From Halobacteriales archaeon QS_9_68_42 (GTDB lineage: Archaea; Halobacteriota; Halobacteria; Halobacteriales; Haloarculaceae), in NCBI GenBank assembly GCA_003022905.1, contig PXSE01000092.1, positions 1 to 10,854 on the forward strand: a stretch of 10,854 bases of DNA, in the 5' to 3' direction. The notes under the pieces are model-generated. The model was given only the letters and a program-made list of their open reading frames with translations, did no database searches and was not told where the DNA came from. Position 1 is the first letter of the stretch, and each line of letters opens with the position of its first letter. The position numbers were made by a program, and so were the translations under genes. Below are positions 5,752 to 10,854 of this stretch, in pieces.

Positions 5752-5895
5752 GCGCCGAAGGCGCGAGGCGGCTGGAGGAGGGAGCTATTTTTCATCGAAG
5801 TGAAATCGCCTTCGGCGATTCGCATGGATTTTTGCCGGGTAGCGAGGGACCGGAGGTCCCTCGGACCGTGCGAGCGGGCCGCTGGCCCGCTCGCA
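5752..5895. repeat. Cluster of four perfect hairpins with 3-base loops
   Basis: Four inverted repeats follow one another, each with a triloop: gcgcc-gaa-ggcgc (5752-5764); aatcgcc-ttc-ggcgatt (5804-5820); a 9-bp stem around gga (5843-5863); and a 12-bp stem around gct (5869-5895). T-runs sit between them at 5788-5792 and 5829-5833. They fill the gap between convergent genes ending at 5648 and 5929. A terminator region for both genes is the simple reading; a structured RNA or a scattered palindromic repeat family is possible. No coding frame is convincing in 5649-5928. Confidence 0.65.
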
Positions 5896-5916
5896 GAAGC
5901 CGCAGGCCGCCCGTGC

Positions 5917-5921
5917 AAAAA
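5917..5921 (-). terminator. T-run after the GNAT gene
   Basis: Five A on the plus strand read as ttttt on the minus strand, 7 nt past the stop codon of the GNAT gene, and are followed downstream by the strong 12-bp hairpin at 5869-5895. T-runs are the usual archaeal termination signal. Confidence 0.45.
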
Positions 5922-5928
5922 GTTCGTT

Positions 5929-6651
5929 CTACATGTAAGCGGCGTCCCACCGGCTCGGCTTCAGCGCGTTGCCGCATTCCTTGCACTCGAGGCGGCCCAT
6001 CGCGTCCATCGAGGTGACGAGGTTCTCGCAGGCGCCGCAGTAGTAGCCGTACTTGTTTTCGCGGACCTCGTCGATATAGACGGTGTAGAAGGGGCCTTCC
6101 GACCCGCGATCGACGTCACTGCGGTCGATGTAGTGCTCGTTGCCGTCAATGACGATGGGCCGGACGTCGACGCCCTCCTCGTCGACGTAGACGTTCTCGA
6201 CGAACGCATTGCCGTCGATCTCGACGGAGCCCTCGCCGACCATGGTCAGCCCCTGGTTCTCCCAGAAGCGGTTGCCCTCGGAGTTATCCGCGAGCACGAG
6301 CCCGCGGATGGTTTCGGCGCCGCGCTTCCCGAGGCGCTCGCGGGTCTCCTCGTATAGCTGCCGGCCGAGACCTTGCCCGCGGTACATCGCGGCGACGTGG
6401 AGCCAGTGGATGTCGCCGCGGTCGCCGGAGACGACGCTCTCGGAGAAGCCGGCCGTCTCGCCGTCCTCCTCGACGACGAGGAGCAGTACGTCGTCGTCGT
6501 CGACCTTCTCGGCGAAGCGGTCGACCCCGTACCACTGGCGGATGGCGTTCTCGATGGTGCTGGGACTCAACGAGTACGACGCCTCCATCGACCGCAGCGC
6601 GATGGACCGGACTGGCGGACCGTCGGCGGTCGTCGCTTCGCGTACGTTCAT
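5929..6651 (-). CDS. GNAT acetyltransferase with C-terminal zinc-ribbon domain
   Basis: The 240-residue protein runs from ATG 6651 to TAG 5929. Residues 1 to about 155 are a GNAT fold: MNVREATTADGPPVRSI at the start, then IHWLHVAAMYRGQGLGRQLYE with the acetyl-CoA pyrophosphate loop R91-G-Q-G-L-G96, and ADNSEGNRFWENQGL (121-135), typical of the C-terminal strand and helix. Residues about 160-240 form a second domain with C205-x2-C208 and C223-x2-C226 (YCGACENL, LECKECGN), a zinc ribbon resembling the DUF5816-type domain of haloarchaeal GNATs. Acetyl-CoA-dependent N-acetylation is expected; the acceptor is unknown. The ribbon may bind the substrate. It is monocistronic, with its own TATA-like box and a downstream T-run. 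Confidence 0.85.
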   Translation of the reverse strand: MNVREATTADGPPVRSIALRSMEASYSLSPSTIENAIRQWYGVDRFAEKVDDDDVLLLVVEEDGETAGFSESVVSGDRGDIHWLHVAAMYRGQGLGRQLYEETRERLGKRGAETIRGLVLADNSEGNRFWENQGLTMVGEGSVEIDGNAFVENVYVDEEGVDVRPIVIDGNEHYIDRSDVDRGSEGPFYTVYIDEVRENKYGYYCGACENLVTSMDAMGRLECKECGNALKPSRWDAAYM

Positions 6652-6674
6652 ATCGGTCAGTTACGACCGAGGCG

Positions 6675-6682
6675 TGATAAAA
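6675..6682 (-). promoter_or_regulatory. TATA-like box of the GNAT gene
   Basis: The minus strand reads ttttatca, centred about 28 nt upstream of ATG 6651. The spacing fits a leaderless mRNA. Confidence 0.5.
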
Positions 6683-6719
6683 CCGGACCACGCCGGCACC
6701 GGCGGTGGACGAACGTTCG

Positions 6720-6961
6720 TCAGGGCGGGTTAGTCAGCAGGACATCGGGGCCGTGGTCGCCCTGCCAGGCAAAGGCGTAGAGCCGCTTCGCTGGGACAAA
6801 TCGAGCCGGCGCCCGTCGGCGGCCCTCCCGGTCGCACCGTTCCGGACCGTCCCGTCGGCGATGACGGCCCCGTCCTTGACGACGAGGAAGAGCGGCAGCC
6901 CGTCGGTGACGGACCGTGGTGTCGTAAGCCTAAAGAGTCGATGCCGCGTTTTTACGGTCAA
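6720..6961 (-). pseudogene. Frameshifted remnant of a protein-coding gene
   Basis: On the minus strand one frame gives protein-like sequence from about 6907 to 6806 (DGLPLFLVVKDGAVIADGT, then VRNGATGRAADGRRLD). It then turns into low-quality sequence ending at a stop near 6732. A second frame takes over at about 6798 with PAKRLYAFAWQGDHGPDVLL and ends at TGA 6722-6720. Together they read as one continuous C-terminal fragment broken by an indel at about 6790-6806. There is no credible start: the frame opens only at a TTG (6961) inside the promoter of the divergent gene. The FAW motif near the C-terminus faintly recalls DUF3179 proteins, but I cannot assign a family. Confidence 0.45.
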
Positions 6962-6998
6962 GATGATTGACGTGTACGCAGTTCTCGTCCGAAGGTGG
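6949..6998 (+). promoter_or_regulatory. Promoter box and ribosome-binding site of the HD-domain gene
   Basis: A tttttac box at 6949-6955 is followed about 40 nt later by aaggtgg (6992-6998), an imperfect Shine-Dalgarno sequence 4 nt before ATG 7003. The expected transcript would have a leader of some 20-25 nt. This supports ATG 7003 over the upstream in-frame start at 6967. Confidence 0.4.
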
Positions 6999-7002
6999 AT
7001 AC

Positions 7003-7701
7003 ATGGGCGTTGAAATCAGGGAATCGCCCGTCTCCGGCGAGGAGTTCGAGGAGATGAAGCGGTTCGTCCACGACTACCTGGCCGCAAGCGTCGAGAGCGA
7101 GGAGGAGGGCGGCCGGATGCGGTGGTACCCCTGGCACTCGGCGGAGTACCGGTACAACCACATCCTCAACGTAACGGAGCTGGCCGCCGAGATCGCCGAA
7201 GAGGAGGGGGCGAACGTCGACGTGACCCGCGTGGCGGCGCTGTTCCACGACATCGCCAAGCTGGAGGCCGAACAGGACCTCCACGCCGAGGCCGGCGCCC
7301 GCGTCGCCCGCGAGTACCTCCAGTCGCGGACCGACTACCCCGAATCGTTCGTCGAGCAGGTGTGTGACGCCGTCGAATCGCACTCCTACGACGGCGACCT
7401 CGACGACGTCGCCCTCGAGACACAGTGCCTGATGGAGGCGGACTTACTCGACAAGGTCGGCGCCAACGGGACGGCGCTGATGCTCCTGCGGATGGGCTAC
7501 GAGGCCCGCACCCACATGGACGCAAACGAGATGGTCGGCCGGGTGCTCGAACGGGGCGAGGACGCCGTCGCCCGGGTCCGGTCGGACACCGCAGAGAGCA
7601 TCGCCCACCAGCGCATCAAGCGGGTTCGCTGGTTCAAGGAGTGGCTCGAGGCCGAAGTCGCCGACATGGAGCCGGGCGCCCCGCCGGACGTCGAGCCGTA
7701 G
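7003..7701 (+). CDS. HD-domain metal-dependent phosphohydrolase
   Basis: I take ATG 7003 as the start (232 residues, MGVEIRESPVSGEEF) because an SD-like aaggtgg precedes it. The HD-superfamily residues are in order: H53 in YRYNHILNV, H82-D83 in LFHDIAKLE, a candidate H94 (DLHAEAGARVA), H127 in ESHSYD, and D147/D150 in MEADLLDKVG. This H...HD...D pattern binds one or two divalent metals and hydrolyses phosphoesters, often of nucleotides; the substrate is not evident. The protein is acidic, has no membrane segment and should be cytosolic. It is convergent with the LysE-like gene, and the whole gap between them is an inverted-repeat unit. Confidence 0.85.
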   Translation: MGVEIRESPVSGEEFEEMKRFVHDYLAASVESEEEGGRMRWYPWHSAEYRYNHILNVTELAAEIAEEEGANVDVTRVAALFHDIAKLEAEQDLHAEAGARVAREYLQSRTDYPESFVEQVCDAVESHSYDGDLDDVALETQCLMEADLLDKVGANGTALMLLRMGYEARTHMDANEMVGRVLERGEDAVARVRSDTAESIAHQRIKRVRWFKEWLEAEVADMEPGAPPDVEP

Positions 7702-7703
7702 TC

Positions 7704-7814
7704 ATACTGCCGGACGTACTTTCGTGAACATCTGAATCGGTAGTCGTCCACGTATCCGGGCGAACACGACGGGAAAAACCGGACTGCGATTCACGTAGTT
7801 ACGTCCGGCAGTAT
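7704..7814. repeat. 111-bp inverted-repeat unit filling the convergent gap (MITE-like)
   Basis: atactgccggacgta (7704-7718) and tacgtccggcagtat (7800-7814) are perfect 15-bp inverted repeats. A nested pair, cgtgaa (7723-7728) and ttcacg (7790-7795), extends the symmetry inward. If the outermost A/T pair is excluded, the 109-bp unit is flanked by TCA on both sides (7702-7704 and 7814-7816), as a 3-bp target duplication would be; the right TCA is also the stop codon of the LysE-like gene. There is no coding capacity. It could be a miniature inverted-repeat element or a bidirectional terminator; the minus strand has a T-run at about 7774-7778. Confidence 0.6.
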
Positions 7815-8374
7815 CAGGCCGCGAACCCGCTGACAGCGTCGTAGAGGAAGTAGGCCCCGAACAGGACGAGGACCGCGGCGCTGAGCACCGCGATTACCGG
7901 GGCGGCGTTCTCCATGCGCTGTTCAGCGGCGACGAGCGCCGCCGGGAAGCCAACTATCCAGACGACGATGCCGCCGAACAGGCCGACGACAAGCGCGGGG
8001 TGGCCCGTTTCGACGACGACGAGACCCGTCAGGGCGTCGGCGGCGTACGCCAGCACGTCGACGCGGCCGGGCGCCAGCAGGCCGACCCCGACGGTGAGCC
8101 AGAACAGTATCTGGTAGGGGTTGGTCAGCGCCAGCACGAACGCCTTCGTGAAGCCGCGGCCCTCGGGAGCGGCCGCCGCGCGGAAGCTCTCGCGGGCGTC
8201 CCTGACGGCGCCGTAGGCGAAGTACAGCATGAGCAGGCCGCCGACGGCGACCATCGCCGAGCCCCACCCCCGGAGCACTGACTCCTCGGCGATGACGGCG
8301 TTCATCGGACCCGGCGGCGCTGCCAGCGCTAACCCGAAGGCCACCCCGGCGGCAAACGTCGACAGGAGGGTCAT
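7814..8374 (-). CDS. LysE/RhtB-family amino-acid exporter, apparently lacking a TM segment
   Basis: I prefer ATG 8374 (186 residues); GTG 8377 is the codon before it. The N-terminus (TLLSTFAAGVAFGLALAAPPGPMNAVIAEESVLRGW) carries the LysE-family PPGPxN signature in the first membrane helix. Further on are VGGLLMLYFAYGAVRDARES, TKAFVLALTNPYQILFWLTVGVGLL (the family's conserved N-P motif) and two more C-terminal helices. In full-length relatives the RGW segment is followed by an AGxGAxxAD-type second helix of about 35-40 residues before the VGGLLMLYFA helix. Here RGW is joined almost directly to it (WGSAMVAVGG). The reading frame is intact. Such proteins export amino acids; with a helix missing, activity and topology are doubtful. 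It lies downstream of the threonine-synthase-like gene on the same strand. Confidence 0.8.
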   Translation of the reverse strand: MTLLSTFAAGVAFGLALAAPPGPMNAVIAEESVLRGWGSAMVAVGGLLMLYFAYGAVRDARESFRAAAAPEGRGFTKAFVLALTNPYQILFWLTVGVGLLAPGRVDVLAYAADALTGLVVVETGHPALVVGLFGGIVVWIVGFPAALVAAEQRMENAAPVIAVLSAAVLVLFGAYFLYDAVSGFAA

Positions 8375-8398
8375 CACACGCCGGTTGCGACCGGTTCA

Positions 8399-8444
8399 GC
8401 AAAAGCGTGGTGTGGTGAGAACTCGTGACACGGTACGGGCCGTG
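8399..8444 (-). promoter_or_regulatory. Hairpin and A/T-rich box between the threonine-synthase-like and LysE-like genes
   Basis: Just past the stop of the upstream gene, cacgg (8429-8433) and ccgtg (8440-8444) form a 5-bp hairpin. A minus-strand gctttt box follows (8399-8404), centred about 27 nt before ATG 8374. The box could end the upstream transcript, serve as TATA box of the LysE-like gene, or both. An inverted repeat ccggt-tgcg-accgg (8381-8394) lies between box and start. Confidence 0.35.
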
Positions 8445-8450
8445 ACCCAG

Positions 8451-9629
8451 CTACATTCCCCGTCCCATCAGCCGGCTCCGGACGATATCGGCGTCCTTGT
8501 TGCCAGCGCCGGTGTTAACCAGCAGTACCTCGTCGTCGGCGCCGAGTTCGCCCCGCTCACGGAGGCGCCAGGCGCCGGCGGCGGCGACGCCGCAGGCGAC
8601 GCTCACCTCCAGGCCCTCGTGCTGGGCGACGGTCGCGGCGCTGTCGAGGGCGTCCTCGTCGTCGACGGCGACACCGGCGCCGTTGCTCGCCCGGACGGCC
8701 GCCGCCGCGGGGAGGCCGCCCGCCGGGTCCGGTATCTCGAGGCCGCCGACGACGGTGTCGGGCACCGCCCACGGCCCGGGGTCGCCCCCGGACTCGACGG
8801 CTTCAACGACGGGCGCACAGCCCTCCGGCTGGGCCGCGTAGACCCGGGGCGTCGAGTCAGCCAGCCCCAACTCGGCGAGTTCGCGGGCGGCTTTCCAGAC
8901 GCCGGCGGCGACCGTCCCGTGGCCGACGGGAACGACGACGGCGTCCGGGGCCGACCACCCGAGGGCCTCGACGGCCTCGTAGTAGACCGGCTTCACGCCC
9001 TCGTGGCGGAACGGCGAGTCGAAGGGGCCAGCGGGGAACCACGTCTCCTCGTCGGCGGCCGGCAGTTCCTCGCGTTCGGCCTCGTAGCTCTCGCGGGCGT
9101 CGTCGAACCGCCCCTCGACGACACGCATGTCGCCGCCGTGGATGTTTATCATCGCCTTGTTGACGAAGTTGGTCCGACTCGGGACGAACACCCGCGACAG
9201 CAGGCCGGTGCGGGCGGCGTACGCCGCCGCCGACTGCCCGGCGTTGCCGGTCGTCGCCAGCGCCAGGGTGTCGGCCCCGCCGCGTTCGGCCGCCGTCGCC
9301 ACCAGGGCCAGCCCGCGGTCCGTCAGGCTCCCGGTCGGGTTGTGGGATTCGTCTTTGACGTGGAGCGTCTCGATGTCGAGTTCGTCGGCCAGGCGGGGGG
9401 TTTCGACTAGCGGCGTCGCCCCCTCACCGATGCCCTCGGGGACGAAGGGGAGCAACTCGCGGTGCTTCCAGTCGCCCGCCCGGCCGGCCAGCGTCTCGCG
9501 GTCGAGGTCCGTCCCCGCGAGGTCGTAGGCGGCGTCCAGCACCCCGCCGCAGTCGGGACACCGGGTCACCGCCTCGTCGGTCGCCGTCGTTCCGCAGTCC
9601 GCACAGCGGAACCCCTCGAAGCTCGTCAT
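8451..9629 (-). CDS. Threonine-synthase-like PLP-fold protein lacking the Schiff-base lysine
   Basis: The 392-residue protein (ATG 9629, TAG 8451) begins with a zinc ribbon, C9-x2-C12 and C24-x2-C27, as in archaeal ThrC. The PLP domain follows: GEGATPLVETPRLADEL (69-85), LHVKDESHNPTG (89-100), the phosphate-binding TTGNAGQS loop (127-133), VVPVGHGTVAAG (232-243) and NTGAGNKDAD near the end. In active threonine synthases NPTGS is followed by FKDRG, whose Lys holds PLP; here it reads LTDRG, with Thr103 (codon 9323-9321) in its place. All the rest is intact. Catalysis of O-phosphohomoserine to threonine is therefore unlikely by the standard route. It may be a regulatory or non-PLP paralogue. The LysE-like exporter gene follows 76 nt downstream on the same strand. 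Confidence 0.85.
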   Translation of the reverse strand: MTSFEGFRCADCGTTATDEAVTRCPDCGGVLDAAYDLAGTDLDRETLAGRAGDWKHRELLPFVPEGIGEGATPLVETPRLADELDIETLHVKDESHNPTGSLTDRGLALVATAAERGGADTLALATTGNAGQSAAAYAARTGLLSRVFVPSRTNFVNKAMINIHGGDMRVVEGRFDDARESYEAEREELPAADEETWFPAGPFDSPFRHEGVKPVYYEAVEALGWSAPDAVVVPVGHGTVAAGVWKAARELAELGLADSTPRVYAAQPEGCAPVVEAVESGGDPGPWAVPDTVVGGLEIPDPAGGLPAAAAVRASNGAGVAVDDEDALDSAATVAQHEGLEVSVACGVAAAGAWRLRERGELGADDEVLLVNTGAGNKDADIVRSRLMGRGM

Positions 9630-9699
9630 GTCCGTCGCTACGGGCGGGCGGGGCCAAAGCCCTGTCCTTCCCGGACGGGCGGGGACGTGTTACCACAAG

Positions 9700-9706
9700 A
9701 GATATT
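9700..9706 (+). promoter_or_regulatory. TATA-like box of the HDWE-motif gene
   Basis: agatatt is the only A/T-rich block in the 9630-9786 spacer. It lies about 80 nt before ATG 9787, so the mRNA would have a leader of about 50-60 nt. That leader contains a hairpin ccgact-aca-agtcgg (9723-9737) and the palindrome gtccgcggac (9747-9756). Confidence 0.35.
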
Positions 9707-9771
9707 CGCGCGAACGTCGAACCCGACTACAAGTCGGCCGACCGCAGTCCGCGGACGGCCGCCGGACAACG

Positions 9772-9793
9772 ACGCATGAACTACGCATGAACG
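9772..9793 (+). repeat. 11-bp tandem duplication over the start codon
   Basis: acgcatgaact (9772-9782) is followed at once by acgcatgaacg (9783-9793), a 10-of-11 match. It gives two ATGs. The first (9776) encodes only MNYA and stops at TGA 9788-9790, overlapping the second ATG (9787-9789) that opens the real gene. Confidence 0.6.
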
Positions 9794-10854
9794 CTCCCGA
9801 CCTGACCCGACGACAGTTGCTCGCCATCGCCGCCGGCACCGGTACCGCCGGCGTCGCCGGCGCCTACGGTCTCGGCGCCTTCGACCGCGATGCCGACGCA
9901 TCGACGACCGAGATGGACGACGAGCGGAGCCGGGAACTCGCCGAACAGTTCGCCCCGGTGTACTACTTCGACGCTTTCGAGAAGTGGTTCCCGACCGACC
10001 CCCGGCCCTACGAGAGCGAAGCCGACGGCGACCCGGTCGTCGACGGCTTCGACGCGCTCGAGGGGTACACCGAACAGTTCCGGGAGGCGGAGGCGCCCCC
10101 GAACCCGACCGTCTTCTACCGGGTCGTCACCTACGAGGACTCGACGCTCGCGGCCGTCCAGTACTGGTGGTACGCGGCCTTCGATCAGTTCTCGGTGAAC
10201 TTCCACTGGCACGACTGGGAGGTCACGCAGGTGTTCGTCGACGTCGAGAGCGGGGAGCCGAAGCTGTTCGTCGCCAGCTCCCACTCCCGGAAGGTGCCGA
10301 ACAACGAGTTCCTCGGCCCGGAGACGACCCAGGTGCCGCGGGTGCTGCCGGAGCTGGGCTCGCACTCCGGCGGCCTGTCGGTCAACGACATCCGCGACCA
10401 GTTCTCCCGCAGCCCCATCGAGGACACCATCGCCGACGTGACGAACGACGCACTCGAGGACGTGGTCGGCGAGATTCCGGCCGCCTACGGCCTGCCACGG
10501 GACGAGGGCTTCCGGCTGCCGTACGTCGTCCCGGAACTCGGCGGCGAACCCATCTACGAACACGAGGACCTCCAGGCCGTCGACAAGGCGGCACTGATCG
10601 ACGAGACGCTCACCGTCCGGTCGTTCGACGAGCTCGCGGAGCCGCCCGGGGACCTGCCCCAGCGGGAGACCGGCCGGCTGTTCGCGTTCGACCCCGAGGA
10701 CGCCGAGGGCGAGGGCGAGGTGGACGTGATCTACGAGCTCGTGCCGACGGCGGAGCTGGAGCACATCACCGCCTTCACCGGGCCGCAGTTGAGCTTCGAG
10801 TTCGCCATCCCGGAGGCCGGCGAGGACCTCGTCTCCGGCCACATCACGACCACG
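9787..10854 (+). CDS. Tat-signal protein with HDWE motif (3' end outside window)
   Basis: From ATG 9787 the frame stays open for 356 codons to the end of the window with no stop. The N-terminus MNAPDLTRRQLLAIAAG has twin arginines R8-R9 followed by LL and a hydrophobic stretch rich in Ala/Gly to about residue 32, a Tat signal peptide or anchor; no lipobox Cys follows. The mature part opens with LAEQFAPVYYFDAFEKWFPTD and has an aromatic YWWYAAFDQF block, then F-H-W-H-D-W-E (residues 139-145) and VFVDVESGEPKLFVASSHS. The HDWE tetrad with a downstream SxH is like the GHRHDWE core of NPP1-type necrosis-inducing proteins and similar to the HxGDWE of Vps62-like proteins, where it helps bind a metal. 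An extracytoplasmic metal-binding protein is likely; its activity is unknown. Confidence 0.75.
   Translation, partial: MNAPDLTRRQLLAIAAGTGTAGVAGAYGLGAFDRDADASTTEMDDERSRELAEQFAPVYYFDAFEKWFPTDPRPYESEADGDPVVDGFDALEGYTEQFREAEAPPNPTVFYRVVTYEDSTLAAVQYWWYAAFDQFSVNFHWHDWEVTQVFVDVESGEPKLFVASSHSRKVPNNEFLGPETTQVPRVLPELGSHSGGLSVNDIRDQFSRSPIEDTIADVTNDALEDVVGEIPAAYGLPRDEGFRLPYVVPELGGEPIYEHEDLQAVDKAALIDETLTVRSFDELAEPPGDLPQRETGRLFAFDPEDAEGEGEVDVIYELVPTAELEHITAFTGPQLSFEFAIPEAGEDLVSGHITTT

Noticed and set aside
5929..6651. Plus-strand frames opposite the GNAT gene (for example 5800-6357 and 6209-6733)
   Set aside because: They are shadows of a gene with clear acetyl-CoA-binding and zinc-ribbon motifs.
8229..9410. 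A 393-codon plus-strand open frame
   Set aside because: It lies wholly antisense to the threonine-synthase-like gene and the end of the LysE-like gene, whose motifs are clear. Its translation is Arg/Gly/Val-rich with no recognisable motif.
9781..10842. A 353-codon minus-strand open frame
   Set aside because: It is the antisense of the Tat-signal/HDWE gene, which has a twin-arginine start and a conserved motif. The minus frame is a G/C-rich shadow.

Overview
The window is chromosomal DNA from a haloarchaeon (Halobacteria). The sequence is strongly G+C-rich with third-position G/C. Most predicted cytosolic proteins are rich in Asp/Glu and poor in Lys. Several start codons sit about 25-30 nt downstream of an A/T-rich TATA-like box with no leader, as in leaderless haloarchaeal mRNAs. 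Several protein types are ones I associate with haloarchaea (COG3199-type NAD kinase homologue, GNAT with a C-terminal zinc ribbon, CxxC-bearing DtxR-like regulator). No complete IS, phage module or CRISPR array is visible.

Layout. 1-610: 3' part of a CinA/MoaB-type molybdopterin-binding-domain gene, whose stop codon overlaps that of a convergent 38-codon membrane microprotein (607-723). 724-1075: gene-free repeat DNA. 1076-2053: NAD-kinase-family gene. 2237-3054: two minus-strand genes for small membrane proteins of unknown role. 3055-3397: no gene recognised. 3442-4361: two-gene operon (ATGA overlap) of a ferritin-like helical protein and a DtxR-type regulator, possibly led by a 13-15-codon upstream ORF. 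4405-4477: tRNA-Gln(UUG), with a 14-bp piece of its T-arm repeated 115 bp downstream. 4656-5648: AttH/CrtC-like lipocalin-fold protein. 5649-5928: a run of triloop hairpins. 5929-6651 (minus): GNAT acetyltransferase with a zinc ribbon. 6720-6961 (minus): frameshifted gene remnant. 7003-7701: HD-domain phosphohydrolase. 7704-7814: a 111-bp inverted-repeat unit filling the convergent gap. 7814-8374 and 8451-9629 (both minus): LysE/RhtB-type exporter that appears to lack a transmembrane segment, and a threonine-synthase homologue with Thr in place of the PLP-binding Lys. 9787-end: Tat-signal protein with an HDWE motif, running off the window.

The clearest functional couplings are the ferritin-like/DtxR-like operon (possible metal or redox response) and the threonine-synthase-like/LysE pair (amino-acid metabolism and export). 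In each pair, members depart from the family's canonical key features, and these are the observations most worth following. I did not find a convincing new multi-gene defence or mobile system. The unusual content is altered enzymes, a MITE-like repeat, a tRNA-associated repeat and very small genes. All family names come from reading motifs by eye; no database search was run.
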